Positions 19,089 through 29,901 of a stretch of DNA of 35,027 nucleotides are shown piece by piece. Below the pieces are notes generated by a model that saw only the letters and a program-made list of their open reading frames with translations, made no database searches and was not told where the DNA came from. The position numbers were made by a program, and so were the translations under genes. Source of the DNA: Gracilariopsis chorda (lineage: Eukaryota; Rhodophyta; Florideophyceae; Gracilariales; Gracilariaceae); assembly GCA_003194525.1 (NCBI GenBank), contig NBIV01000416.1, positions 1 to 35,027 of the forward strand, in the 5' to 3' direction. Every line of letters begins with the position of its first letter. Positions within the stretch are counted from its first letter, which is position 1.

Positions 19089-21161
19089 ATGGGCAAATCT
19101 GAATTCGGTGACACTCCGTGTCTCTATTCCTCGCCACACCCTCAGCCTGATGAGGCACAGACGGAGTCCTACTCCCCGCTCGCCGCCTTCCTTACCGCCG
19201 TCTTCACAACCGCCTGTGCCACCGCCCTCTCCCTCGCAATGCGCTGTAGCCACCCTGGCACAAGAGCGACCCTAGTCCCTCCCGCAATATGCGCACTGGG
19301 CCGCGACCGAATCGCCATGGATCCGGATCCGACAACACGTCAACAAGTGAACTAAATGCTCTCCCACTGCCTATGCTCCCCCGCGGAGCCATCCCGTCTG
19401 CCTGTCGCCCTCGACCAAACCCACCGTCTTCGATTCGGTACAGAGGGCTTACACGCAGCCGTCGGGCCAGGATATGACCGTCTCAATTGTCTAGTCCTTT
19501 CTGCGGCGCAGGCGCTGGCAAGGATCTCCAATCCTATTTCGCGCGTCTTTGTCGTCAGTCATAACACCAAAACGGATTCCACAAAGTTTGCGGTGCTCAT
19601 TGCAGACGTTTTTAGGATCCATGGAGCGCAAGACCAGCTTTTCTCCAGACCGTTTCCCACGCCATCTATCGCCTTGGCAGTACGAAGCCTTCAAGCTGTG
19701 CTGAGTTTGTGCGTTACAGCCAGTCATAACCCGTCACAGGACAACTGGCTCAAAGTTTTCTGGAGCGACGGCATTCAAATTCGACCTGATGTGTAGAGCA
19801 ACCTGTCAAACACTGCTCACGCCCTTGTAAAACAAGTACGCCATATCTGACCATGATCTACCACCACTACCAGATCCCCATCACCAAATTACTGAACAGT
19901 ACTTTTCGGCGATTACCGCTGCTTTATATAAGCTTCTGCTTGATGTCAGTCCTCCACGCATGGTATAAACCGCTTGACACGGCGTCGGCACCCCGTTAAT
20001 CGCCGAAATCTTTCGACGCTTTCAACTTCCACGTTCGTGCCGGTTGAGGAACAATATACACCAGACCCAGCCTTTCCAACGCTACCGTTTCCCAATCCAG
20101 AGGAAAACGGTGCTCTGGACCTTGACGTTGAAACTTCAAAACGATGCAATGCTCCAATTGTGGTTGCGAATGATCCTGATGCCGGTCTCTAGGGGCTGCC
20201 GAAATTTCAGCCCATGGGTCGCTGTGTATATTCACTGGTTATGAAATCGCACTGTTGCTGGCTGATTACTTGACCAACCACATACACGATGATCTTACGC
20301 AATGTGCTGTCGTCGCCAGAACAGCTTCTTTCAATGTTCTCGCCTGTATGGGCAAAAAGAAAGGTTTCGTCTTCAGGGAAGCATTCACGGGATTCATGTA
20401 GATCAACAAGGTAACCTTGGACCTTGAAGAAGAGAGAAAGACGCCCAATTTGGCCAATGAAGAAGCATTCGGCTATAATATCACAAGAAACATCGTTTGT
20501 GATAAAGACTGTTTTGCTGCGGCCATGATGGCCCAGCTGATAGTCATTATATACGAAGAGAAGAATGCGATAGGCGAGCGCATACAAGAGTTGCTTATGG
20601 AGTACGGTATTAATTTTTCCAGCAACGGTTATTACCGCTTGACTGACTCTTGAACTAAGGCATCAGAAATATTCGACTCGGCCAGGGAAAAAGGACTACC
20701 CAATAAACTCGGCAGTGCTGTAGTGAAGTCTGTCTGGGATCTGAAGTATGGCAGGGAGACAGCTGAACCAAGTAGCAAAGCTCTCCTACCAGCAGATACC
20801 TCTTCAAAATTCTTGGCTTTTAGGTGCGCGAAGACAAACAGCGATGACGAAGATTGTACTCTCATTATTCATTCGCGCGGAAGCGGTACTGGTAAGTTCA
20901 CTTAGATCTTCACGGGTTTGATTTCAGTGCACCTGGCATTGATCTGGCCAGGACCCCTGCAACGTACCGTTGTTGAGAAAGGAATGGAAATTTGCTGTCA
21001 GTAGCTTTTCCTCAAGCGGAAACTGACGAGACATCACGTGTTTTGTTGTTTGTCCATCGCACAGAGCCGAAAATCAATACTACACAGAGCTCCGGACTAC
21101 GACCGAAGAGCACAAGAGTGGATCAGCTGAGCGATTCTTGAATCATGCCGTACGAGAGGCG
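19089..21161 (+). pseudogene. PGM2: PGM2-type phosphohexomutase relic (unit B)
   Basis: Better preserved 5' half than in A. From ATG 19089 the frame has an Ala/Leu/Thr-rich hydrophobic stretch, then MDPDPTTRQQV (19317), a TAA, and in the same frame LRFGTEGLHAAVGPGY, LFSRPFPTPS and the catalytic-serine motif TASHNP (19716-19733), ending IQIRPDV at a TAG (19796). Later pieces repeat those in A: PEENGALDLDVE with ANDPDAG (in place of DPDADR), the segment with VCDKDCFAAAMM (20417-20653), TKALEIF-equivalent sequence, RGSGT, the intron, and the shifted YYTELR. The sugar-binding GEEAIGY-type loop reads NEEAFGYN. Stops shared with A prove decay before duplication. Confidence 0.87.
20892..21064 (+). 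other. Spliceosomal intron in the PGM2 relic (unit B)
   Basis: gtaagt donor at 20892 and cgcacag acceptor ending at 21064, giving 173 nt. It is 22 nt shorter than in A because of a deletion near 20987-20996. Splicing again restores the SGTEPK motif. Confidence 0.85.
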
Positions 21162-21352
21162 GTAGGTACGTCAGGTACTGCGCCCATTAGCAAACCATGT
21201 TGTACAAAGATGACCCGTGTTGGTCAAAATGGATCCGTCAACGAGACGGAGAGAGGGGCACAACAGATGAGTGTAAGTAGTTCGCAAGTACTGGAATCAA
21301 CAGTTCACTGTATCAGGGCGTCGTCGTAGCCAAGTTGAGAAAGGAAGAATCT

Positions 21353-22381
21353 TTACTCAGTGGTTGTCAACTCCCCTATTTCTGCCAGTCTCTTTATCAG
21401 GCTTGTGAGCTGTGAATTCAACTCATCAGCAGATGTACTAATCTTTGCTAAAACCGTGGGAGGTGCATTGTCTGCAAACCCAGTGGCACTCATCCTCTTT
21501 CCTAGGCAGTTGGAGTTTTTACATTGACAGACTGCTTTTCAATCCTCTTCAATTCCTTTTCAAAATCGATCAAATCAGGCATGGGTATGACGCCCCCGAG
21601 ATTGTTCCAATGTAAAAATGAAGGGCATTGCCGCCGAAATCTGTTTCAGTAGTGGATCCTCCCACGCCGTCAATGAGTTTAATCGTCAGTTTCTCAGAAT
21701 TAACTTTGGTCAGAGAAGTAGCATCCCCTTCTTGGCATCTACATCCGACGCTGGGACGGCGTCAGTTCGAATTGAGAGATAAAATTGTCGACCATGGTCC
21801 ACTTGATACTCTGCTCTAGCATTTCGTATGTAGCGAAACAGAAATTGCATTCTTTCAAAGCGCTCTGTAGCCTCTTGCTCAATGCTTCCGCCAGATGGAC
21901 ATTACGCAATAATTAGTGCCTGCTGTGCACTGCCTTCTCGCGTGAAGCGATGCCAGATTTCGTTTGTGACATGTAGCATCAACGGATGTACAAAACTAAG
22001 ACATGTATCCATTACGTAGTGTTGTTCAGTTCTGGGGTACAGCCCAACAGCGGAAGAGGGGAGAAAAGAAACGGTAGATGGAGGAATGCACTCGAACTGG
22101 GATTTAGTGGACAAGAAGGATATATTAGATTACAAAAAGGGTTAAACGGCGTTATATGGTGAGTTAGTGCATGGAAATCGAAGCTTTGAACAGTTTGGAG
22201 AACTTGCAATCATCTTTCTTAAGCTCTGGCTGGAACTCATCCTCACAAAGGGAGGAAGTCAACCATCCACTGAAGGCAGACAATTGCTTGCAAAGGAACT
22301 TTGAGCAAAACATGTCAGTTAAATCTCTTCGTTGACGTTGTGGATACCGTATTAAGAGTGAACCTTTAACTTTTTGGATTA
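21353..22381 (-). pseudogene. Valyl-tRNA synthetase C-terminal relic (unit B)
   Basis: Virtually base-for-base equal to A 4182-5210, with the same length and the same frameshifts and stops. It covers the end of the catalytic region, the anticodon-binding domain (VTNEIWHRF; IRNARAEYQVDHG) and the C-terminal coiled coil ending at a TAA (21353). The few differences include c/a, a/t and t/c near 21437-21465 and a/g at 21754. Catalytic HIGH and KMSKS parts are absent. The constant A-to-B offset of 17171 shows no net indel here. Confidence 0.8.
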
Positions 22382-23237
22382 GTGAGTAGTGCTGCACGTG
22401 GTGCGTGAGGGTAATGGAATTAGATTTTAGAATAGGCAACGAGTACATCGGAAGACAAACTTGTGACATGGACGTAAACTTTGGGTAAACATGCGCAGCA
22501 CATGGTGTGATGTGGGCGGTTAGTTTGGTAGCGCAAACTACACGGAAGAGCCTTACAAGGGTGAAGCGCGAGAGACGTTCGAGCGCGGACTAACAGCGTC
22601 GAATTGTGCTTGAGAGCTAGACAGCTGCAACATGAAGCGATATCGGAAACGGTCGGCGTTCGTCTTTTGCAGAGATACGTTTGGCAGCGTTGGAGCTGGT
22701 ACCGTCCCACTTGGCACGACAGCAGGCTGAAATTCTGCCTACAAAAGCGTGCTGGGGAGGCAAAAGCGGTTGGAAGCGAATTCACAACTCGCGGCGCGGT
22801 CTCTTAGAGGGAGCGATATGAGACTATGTGCAAGCAGTGCGCGGTACGCTGCTGCGTACAAGGGTAGCGCTTATTTATTTGATAATTTGTATGGCACACA
22901 AGCTGTGATGCAATGGCTGAAGGGTTAGCGTCTACCTTTCGTCGCCGGAGAGGGCGACTGCGGACAAGCGCTGTAATCCGCCGTGGTGGCCTGTGGCCGC
23001 CGCGACGCTGAAGCGCCAATGAGAGGCGCGCATAGCGGCCGCATCGCACCCGCGTCACGACGCGCCGCGCACATGCGCACATGCGCAGCTGCGCAGCCGC
23101 CGAAGCGACCGCAGCAACAGAACAGCCCTTCACACGTGCTCACCATCGCGGAAATCCAAAGCTTCATTCTTAGCCCCAAAAACCAACACCCAAAAATGAA
23201 AATACCCAAACAACCTCCCGCCCTTTGAGCGCAGCTG
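22382..23237. other. No recognised gene; GC/CpG-rich from about 22920 (unit B)
   Basis: Counterpart of A 5211-6069, including the CpG-rich edge, the gcgcacat repeats and the 14-bp palindrome (near 23082-23095). The coding-like piece AEIRLAALELVPSHLARQQA is kept. A small deletion and substitutions near 22805-22815 break the + frame that is longer in A. Confidence 0.4.
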
Positions 23238-24029
23238 TTATCTACCACTCCGTGGCACGGAGTCCGTGCGTCTCACGAGAGCTACCGATCGCTCGCCTTG
23301 ACGCGCAGTTCTGGGCATCACAGTAATGCGCGTAGATCCGTCGGGCATGGAGCCCTGACACCTCGGCTCCGCGGTGCGTTTCGCCTCGCGTTCCTCCTTG
23401 GCGCGTTCCTTGTCGCGAATGCGCGTGTCAATCATCTCCGCCAGCGTCGCAAAGTCATCCGGTACGGGCTCACCCGCCTTCCTCATGGCGTTCACAACGC
23501 GACAACGATTGATCACAATGTACAATTTCTGCTTTCGGCGCAAGTTGCCGTCCCAACGGTAGCCGATCGCCGCCTTGAACCTCGGCGCCCCTAAAAACTC
23601 AAACGTCTTTCCGACTGTGCGGCACCTCTCCAGCAGTCTGTAGTCATTCACACGACGACCGTCTCCTTTGCAATGATCGCGCAGCGGCACACCGTCCGGA
23701 GCACCGGTTCCATGCAAATACATGTCTACCACAGCCTCCCAGTCATTCAGATTGGCTTCGTCCACATGGGCGGACGTGGAGCCGTGGCTGCGAGTACGCA
23801 CGTTATGCAATCCATCTTCGCCACCCTCACACTCGCTGGAGTTGGATGTGGGCATTGTGCGTGCGGACGGACGGCTGCGTTTGCAGGGTTGTTCCGTCAG
23901 TGGCGAAGACCGAGGTAGAGAGGGCACGGACGCCAATGTACCGGGGGCCTGTGGAGGCCGCTGTTCAGGGGCGTATTGGAGGGTTGGAGCACGGTGAGAC
24001 GTGCGGCCAGCCGGATGCACAGGCGCCAC
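23238..24029 (-). CDS. Uninterrupted 263-codon frame, weakly GCR1_C-like DNA-binding protein (unit B)
   Basis: Same length as in A with no indel. The residue changes I see are Leu to Pro at 29, Lys-Arg to Arg-Cys within LLEKRRT (135-136), and Trp to Arg at 260. The folded region (WEAVVDMYLHG; FEFLGAPRFKAAIGYRWDGN; RRKQKLYIVINRCR) is otherwise unchanged. It stands in contrast to the dead genes on both sides. It lies in the GC-rich island and downstream, on the same strand, of the Pro-rich repeat frame, so the two may be exons of one gene of a mobile element. Family assignment is weak. Confidence 0.5.
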   Translation of the reverse strand: MAPVHPAGRTSHRAPTLQYAPEQRPPQAPGTLASVPSLPRSSPLTEQPCKRSRPSARTMPTSNSSECEGGEDGLHNVRTRSHGSTSAHVDEANLNDWEAVVDMYLHGTGAPDGVPLRDHCKGDGRRVNDYRLLERCRTVGKTFEFLGAPRFKAAIGYRWDGNLRRKQKLYIVINRCRVVNAMRKAGEPVPDDFATLAEMIDTRIRDKERAKEEREAKRTAEPRCQGSMPDGSTRITVMPRTARQGERSVALVRRTDSVPRSGR

Positions 24030-24174
24030 GGGCGGTATGGGGTTAACTGGCGCGGGGGCAGGGGCTCTAGTGCCCGACTGTGGGCAAGACGTGACTCGAG
24101 TTAAGCCCTCTCCGTCAGCAAAGGTTAGATTTACGGTGCAGCTGGAGTGAAAGTTGAAGGTGTCTGTGTGTAAG

Positions 24175-24910
24175 GAAACGAAAAAAAGAATATCTTATTT
24201 GTCAGCAGCTGGCAAAAGAGAGGTAGAAAGGGGATGGGGCGGAGGGATTGGTGAGCCATTGAACGTACTACAAGTTTTGAAAATAAGGCTGCACGACCGT
24301 TACGTGAAGCTGAACAGGCTGGTGCTGAGCAGACTGGTGCTTAGGATGGTCATTTTGAGAGAACGAAGAAAAGAAAACCTTTTGGTCAGCAACTAGCAAA
24401 AGAGAGGTAGAAAGGGGTGGGCGGAGGGATTGGTGAGCCATTGAACGTACAACAGTTTTGAACATAAGGCTGCACGACCGTTACGTGAAGCTGAACAGGC
24501 TGGTGCTGAGCAGACTGGTACTGGAAATGGTCATTTTGAGCAAACGAAGAAAAGAAAACCTTTTGGTCAGCAACTAGCAAAAGAGAGGTAGAAAGGGAGT
24601 TGGGCGGAGGGATTGGTGAGCCATTGAACGTACAACAGTTTTGAAAATAAGGCTGCACGACCGTTACGTGAAGCTGAACAGGCTGGTGCTGAGCAGACTG
24701 GTGCTTAGGATGGTCATTTTGAGAGAACGAAGAAAAGAAAACCTTTTGGTCAGCAACTAGCAAAAGAGAGGTAGAAAGGGAGTTGTGGGGAGGGATTGGT
24801 GAGCCATTGAACGTACAACAGTTTTGAAAATAAGTCTGCACGACCGTTACGTGAAGTTGAACAGGCTGGTGCTGAGCAGACTGGTGCTGGGAATGGTCAT
24901 TTTGAGAGAA
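24175..24910. repeat. 183-bp minisatellite, about four copies (unit B)
   Basis: The anchor gtgagccattgaacgt starts at 24251, 24433, 24616 and 24799, spacings of 182, 183 and 183 bp. Copies are very similar across their full length. A has the sequence once (about 7006-7175). 183 bp equals 61 codons, so the minus-strand frame passes through the array. The single 182-bp spacing breaks it in the leftmost copy. Confidence 0.95.
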
Positions 24911-25555
24911 CATGGGCGGCAGAATGCTTGGGTCTGGCGCTGTGTGGTACGTCCGGTGCTGCGGAGGGCGCCGCGGCGGGTGTTGCTGAGGGTGCTGCGG
25001 AGTGTACTTCGGAGAAGGCTGATGACCACGTGAGCCCTCGGGGCCGGGGGGCACACGTTCATTTGTGCGAGCCAGAGATTGAGCCGGTATTGCTGTTGTT
25101 GCAGCGATGGAGGTGCAAGCGGAGTTGGTGATGGGAAGGGTCACAGGTTCTGCCTTCCTTCGTTTTCGAAGAGAGGTGGGGCGGCGAAGCAGAGCGGTGC
25201 CGGCGCGCGCTCTTTTAAGTACGGAAGCTGGTGGTGCGAAGGTACGTGCGTTTCGCGTGCGGATGCTGTTTTTCGCGTTAGTTTGGGTGCGGTACCGGAG
25301 CACGTGGCGGGGGGTGCGCTGTTCGTGGCGCGTTGTGCCACGTCCAGAGAGCGTGCGTACAACGCGTGCGAACGGCTCGCTGGATGGAGGGAGGGGGGGG
25401 GAGAGTGTCGGTGACGGGCTGTAACTTTTTGAATGGACGGGCGGGCTTGCTCCTCCTCCAACACTTATTTCTGCTGCGTATGTGACAGCGTCGGTTTCGT
25501 ACCGGCACTGTCCTTGGCGCGGCTGCCTTAAGGCGTCGTTTTGACCGCTTTTCAA
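24386..25555 (-). CDS. Pro/Gln/His-rich protein with 61-residue tandem repeats (unit B)
   Basis: 389-codon open frame; the first codon given is TTG (25555) and the true start is unknown. The N-terminal part is basic and Pro/Ser/Arg-rich, and the middle has PQHPQQHPPRRPPQH. The C-terminal part carries the 61-residue unit, each with HQPVQLHVTVVQ, CCTFNGSPIPP, SLSTSLLLVADQKVFFSSF and QNDH. It ends where the 182-bp spacing shifts the frame. The next copy is read in another frame (24465-24268). No family recognised. GC-rich, low-complexity DNA often gives chance open frames, so coding status is uncertain. In A the same region is split by a one-base difference. Confidence 0.35.
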   Translation of the reverse strand: MKSGQNDALRQPRQGQCRYETDAVTYAAEISVGGGASPPVHSKSYSPSPTLSPPLPPSSEPFARVVRTLSGRGTTRHEQRTPRHVLRYRTQTNAKNSIRTRNARTFAPPASVLKRARAGTALLRRPTSLRKRRKAEPVTLPITNSACTSIAATTAIPAQSLARTNERVPPGPEGSRGHQPSPKYTPQHPQQHPPRRPPQHRTYHTAPDPSILPPMFSQNDHSQHQSAQHQPVQLHVTVVQTYFQNCCTFNGSPIPPHNSLSTSLLLVADQKVFFSSFSQNDHPKHQSAQHQPVQLHVTVVQPYFQNCCTFNGSPIPPPNSLSTSLLLVADQKVFFSSFAQNDHFQYQSAQHQPVQLHVTVVQPYVQNCCTFNGSPIPPPTPFYLSFASC

Positions 25556-26405
25556 GCCGGCTGAAAAAGGAAAATGTGATCGCCGCCCGCTGGCGAGAGA
25601 GAGTGACGGCTATTGACATGCCAAGCGGCACTGTGTTCGAGTTCACCTGTGTGTCAGCACTTTCGGTCGCGTATTGCTGATTATCGACTACGAATGTTAC
25701 CGCACCGATGGCGCCTGTTTCGGTGCATTCTCCCGGAAACATGTAGATACCACAGCTTTTGCGCTGTCGGCAATCTCTCTCCGGCAGCCTTGCTTCAGCC
25801 GTACCGCGCTTGTGATGCACCTACGTAGAGATTACAAGACGCGTTGTCTCAAGATTCACGTGACACCCCGCGGTCGGTCTCTCAACTCACTACGTGCCAG
25901 GTGGTGGGTTGAGAGTTAGTACCTTGCCACGCACCAACATCACACCCGTCGCATTGCCCAACGCCTCTGCTCTGACCCTAAGTGTAATGCTCACGTGACC
26001 GATATTTACCCTGGCCATCATTGGTAACATGCCGAACGCTCCAGCTCAACGCGCTCACGTGCAATCCGTTTCCGCACCAAACGTACTCCGAAAATGGTAA
26101 CGCTTTCTACTTAAATGCAGACACGAGTCCTTCAAGGACGTATCGCTCCTTCTCAACTTTCTCTCGCATTCAAGCCTCGTTTGGTGATCAAGCCCTCATA
26201 TCATATCATCTGTTTTTTCGAGTTTTACAACATCATGAATCCTGGCCATGCAGCGTGAAGCTGCCTGATAAAGAGTCGCTCTCGGCCCAGTGGTAGTTCT
26301 AGTTTGACAGTGTCACTCTCATCCTGAGATTGTATTTGTCAGAAAAACTCGAGATCTTCCGCTGCCTAGGTCTGGCTCCACGACGCCCGTTCTTACACTT
26401 CAGGA
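25556..26405. other. No recognised gene (unit B)
   Basis: Counterpart of A 7810-8434 plus the empty insertion site. The ancestral uninterrupted site gcattcaagcctcg lies within 26160-26185. B has about 38 bases (near 25955-25995) that are absent from A. The minus strand is open at 25820-25278 with Arg/Ser-rich sequence of doubtful coding value. Confidence 0.35.
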
Positions 26406-26914
26406 CTAGCATAGCATCTCGACGCTACCAAATTCATTCTTTTCATCACCAATGCCGAGAGTTTTGCAGATAGCTCTGTATTCAGAAATGCCGCTGCGTT
26501 TTTTCGGATTCTGCTTTACTATTATATCTAGAAATGGCAGGCTCGTGGTGGAAATGAAGTGCAGCCCGGAGGGCTGCAGTTCACTCCCACCTCCAAGAAA
26601 CCGTTTTTCGTCACCAGGAGACTGTGTTATAGTGATGGGAGTCACTTTAGTTAGTGACTCGTTTTGAATGCGGTCTCGTCTCGAAACATTCGTAGAGCTC
26701 GTTTCAGGACTTGTGTGTCTTCTTTTCGCGCAAACGATACATCCTCAAACGCGTCAGCTTTGTGCCCTAAGTTCCTGCTGACTGCCACCCACTTGTTCTC
26801 CGCTAAGCCATGCCAAGTGGTGATCAGTAATGTCACCCACCCCTTCACTATGCCCCCGTTGCTTAGAGCCGAACGAAAAGTCTTGCGATTATTCGTGTGC
26901 TCTTCTTCCGCCAA
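26406..26914 (-). pseudogene. Unrecognised gene fragments (unit B)
   Basis: Two leftward frames look protein-like. 26914-26651 reads RSALSNGGIVKGWVTLLITT, then WHGLAENKWVAVSRNLGHKA and VLKRALRMFRDETAFKT. 26645-26406 reads SELQPSGLHFISTTSLPFLD and NPKKRSGISEYRAICKTLGI. They are separated by stops around a small hairpin (gagtcact/agtgactc, 26639-26660). A lacks about 110 bp of this region and has only part of the second frame. I do not know the family. Its position beside an integrase relic makes a retroelement protein conceivable, though the strand is opposite. Confidence 0.3.
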
Positions 26915-26996
26915 GCAGGAAAGAATTCCAAATTCATTAGTTTGCTTTTTGTTCTCGAAAGCTTTTGAGCCGTAGTATGTACGTAGACCCCGGAGC

Positions 26997-27287
26997 GCAC
27001 TTGTTTGGTATTGACTGCCGCCTTATCTCCACACGGACAGTGATTCCCAATTCACCTCGATGTTTGCCAACACTTCTGCCGAGTCTCAGGACTGAAACAT
27101 TTCTTCACCACCATCTACCAACCCCTGACCGATCGGCATGCGAAATAGTTCAACAGCTATCAGTATACACGGATGCAACGCACCGTTTCTTTTTCTGTCA
27201 TCCGCGCCCTTCACAAAGAGCTGTTGGGCCCACGTGCGCGAAAAGGACTTTAGTCTTTGGCTTAAATTGTGATCATGAACTTTGGAA
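26997..27287 (+). pseudogene. Ty3/gypsy-type integrase relic (unit B)
   Basis: Counterpart of A 10310-10600 and further decayed at the catalytic motif. B reads LHTDSDSQFTSMF from 27015 where A has TDNGSQF, so the Asn-Gly after the catalytic Asp is lost. The next piece is HFFTTIYQPLTDRHAK, then a stop. The frame change between the two pieces is shared with A. Confidence 0.65.
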
Positions 27288-27577
27288 CGGGTCTGTCTCC
27301 GGGTTCAAGAATAGAGCGCTTCGGGCACCTCGATGGTTTCCTTGGTGGAGTTGCGTATTCTGATCTTCTTGTTCTAAAGTTAGTCGCTAGGAGATTGCGA
27401 TCAGGGCGCACCAAATTCGTGATGAGCCTGTTTTGTCTCTTGCCATACGCGATGCAAGAAGTTGAATTTATCTTATCCGCGGATTGCTGCAGAGGGACTG
27501 AGTTTGTTCTACGTTGTATTGTGTCAAAAGTGCGAAGCAAGGCATTATCCGTGGAAGGCGCTGTTATTGGATGAATC

Positions 27578-28610
27578 TTTAAAAGAGCTACAGATGTTTG
27601 AAGCGAGGAGATAGTTATACGGGCCCTGTGTGGTGCGACTAGGCCAGCAGCGTCAGCGTAACTTCTCGCATAAACTAGCGTTGAGTCATCAATTCCTGCA
27701 CTTGATGCTCTGACAACGAGCGTTGTGATATTTTCGTTAACCGCAATCACCATCATGTCGGCTCTACTGGGTAGCCTCACCACTGCAGGGCTACATTCGC
27801 CGCCGTAGTAACTGAAGAATCTACGTCCGTCCGATTGTTGGAAACCAGATGAGGTGCTCGAGAAAGCTCAACAAGCACGCTGGACAAAACTGTATAGCCA
27901 AGCTCTTCCGCTGCTGACTTTGGTGAAACGCTGTCATCTGCTTGCAGCGGTTGAAGTGGTGGAGAATGCGCACATGTTAGGTGGAACTTTCGAGTTACAA
28001 GATGGCTGATCACTGCTTCTGCACCAGAATTCGCATCAACTGCGTTTCCAGATCGGTAGTTTGCGAGTTGTACATGATCTTCCTCAGAAAATTGGGAAAC
28101 AACTGCTATAGCCTGACAGCTATGCTTTTCGAGGTGCTGGACTGAAAGCAACAAAGCCGCTGAATCAGCGGTAGTCCCCCATGAAGCGCCTCCCTTCGAT
28201 GACGCTATTTTGACAAATAATTGTCAAAATACGTTGTTGTGCGGTGCGTGATATCCAAGCCTAATGTAGCACGGGCAGCATCTGCGGTGTATCTATGGCG
28301 AAGGATGGTCTCTTCGGGCCTGCCTGAATCAAGTACTATTCTGAGACGATTTGATGTAGATGACACTGGGGCTGGGACCCATTTCTCCACAAGCAAATCG
28401 ATCAAGAGCGTATCCTTCCACGTATAACGCATTGGAGATTGGCCAATACATTAGTGCGCCTTTCAGAACATCCGAGTGAATAATGAGCGTGTCAGTGACG
28501 CGTGGGGGAAGTCTTGCAGCCGGAAGTGAATCGCTAGCGTACCCGCCGATGGCACCCCCAACACCTGTGGGGACTATGAGCACTGCTGTATGCTGCGAAC
28601 ACACAACCAA
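27578..28610 (-). pseudogene. DUF3326 family protein relic (unit B)
   Basis: Same order of motifs as in A: IVPTGVGGAIGGYASD, YWPISNALYVEGYALD, the break, the hairpin, GGASWGTTADPAALLLS, NAVDANSGAEAVISH and VTTAANV. A private 34-nt deletion, ending where A has GTAGCC, then fuses VTTAANV to ALQW and shifts the frame. The next frame keeps SRADMMVIAVNENITTLVVR and, unlike A, the C-terminal ARSYADAAGLVAPHRARI and SSLQTSVALL. A and B thus preserve complementary parts. B has Val-Gly in VPTGVGG where A has Phe-Gly. Confidence 0.8.
28206..28231. repeat. Perfect 11-bp hairpin at a frame break (unit B)
   Basis: Identical to A 11552-11577: tattttgacaa, loop ataa, ttgtcaaaata, at the same DUF3326 frame break. 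Confidence 0.85.
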
Positions 28611-29541
28611 TGCATCTCGACTTCGGACAGAGAGGTGACGCGGGTACTGCTACAACGCTTGAACATTTGTGGCTCGCTTGAACTGTGAGTTTGCAAAGCC
28701 CAGGAATGTGAGAAAAGCACACGATTGAAGTAGGCCGGGGATTCTCTGGGAGCACATCGCGATAACGCTGGATTCTGCGAAGAACACGTCAGTCTAGTGG
28801 GGCGAGGGAGCAGAAGTGCAGCCACCGGTACTTCTGAACACGCTTTTGAAGACTTTCGCTGTTTGAAACGCGACGTAGACAGTGCCTACTTTCATACTAC
28901 ATCTGTATCGTGTTTCATCTGCATGTGTTCTGGTTCAGTGATAGAATTAAGGTTGATAGAATGTATTCTATTGACACTCTTTTGTCTTGAAACATGAGAA
29001 AGCTACTTTACCCTGCTGCTAAAGGTTATTGTTCTCGTACAAGCGTTAATCGTAAGAAACCGGATCTTCTCCTCTAACTGGAGGCATGAAACTCCTAAAC
29101 TTTTGCACCTTTTTCCCTACCTTCCAGCTAGGGATATCCGCCATTACGTTTGCTTCCCATTTGCTGTATTGTTCTGTCTACAAATAGAAGAACACACCAA
29201 GGAAGGGACGAACTGGATACGAATTGCGAGCTCCTTAAGTGTCTTTGCTCTGATTTCATGAGGCGGTACGAGCATATAAATCAGGGATTGACACTTACCT
29301 TTGCTACAAAACGAGCTTCATCCTTAGCTTGTAAAAACGGAATGATCGCTAAAAGAATGTTCTTCTTCTCTTGTTGCAAATCCCTACCAAACAAAATTGA
29401 GCACGAATAGAGAGCAGGGTTGGTCAAGTCAGGGTCAGATTGATTGAGACATGTGGAGGTGTTATTGGACGGATGAAATCACATGAAATCACACATCTTC
29501 GCTTAATGTAAAAAGTACTAATGCAATAGAAGCTGTATGAA
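28611..29541. other. No recognised gene (unit B)
   Basis: Almost identical to A 11957-12890. The minus strand at about 29400-29270 reads NPALYSCSILFGRDLQQEKK-like and FLQAKDEARFVAKVSVNP fragments, slightly more coherent than in A because A carries extra bases near 12727. Not assigned to a family. Confidence 0.35.
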
Positions 29542-29901
29542 ATGATCAGCGCGGTTCCGAACAAGAGTGGGCCGGCGGCAGGCCCGATTGAGCGGGGAAC
29601 ATTTCTGGCAATGTTGATAGGAGCATATCCGCCGTTGGGAGCAACCTCCTGTCGTACGGCTCAATGCGGCAGTGGTCTGTGCCGTGCGTCGATTGCCGTC
29701 AGCATGGACTTGCGCACGCAGAAGATGGAGTACAACCGACACAGGCGTAGGATTTAATCACGGGAGGGATTTAATGAAAATAGCGCTTCGGTGAGCGGCT
29801 CAGATGGAAAGCGATCGCGGAGGCACGCGCATTTCTCTACCTGCTTGCAGGACCACCTGGAGAATACGATAATCTAGATGATAGCAGTGACCCGAGACCC
29901 C
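29542..29901 (+). pseudogene. Unrecognised gene fragment (unit B)
   Basis: Counterpart of A 12891-13250: GPIERGTFLAMLIGAYPPLG, SMDLRTQKMEYNRHRRRI and a stop, then AIAEARAFLYLLAGPPGEYD. Conserved but not identified. Confidence 0.3.
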
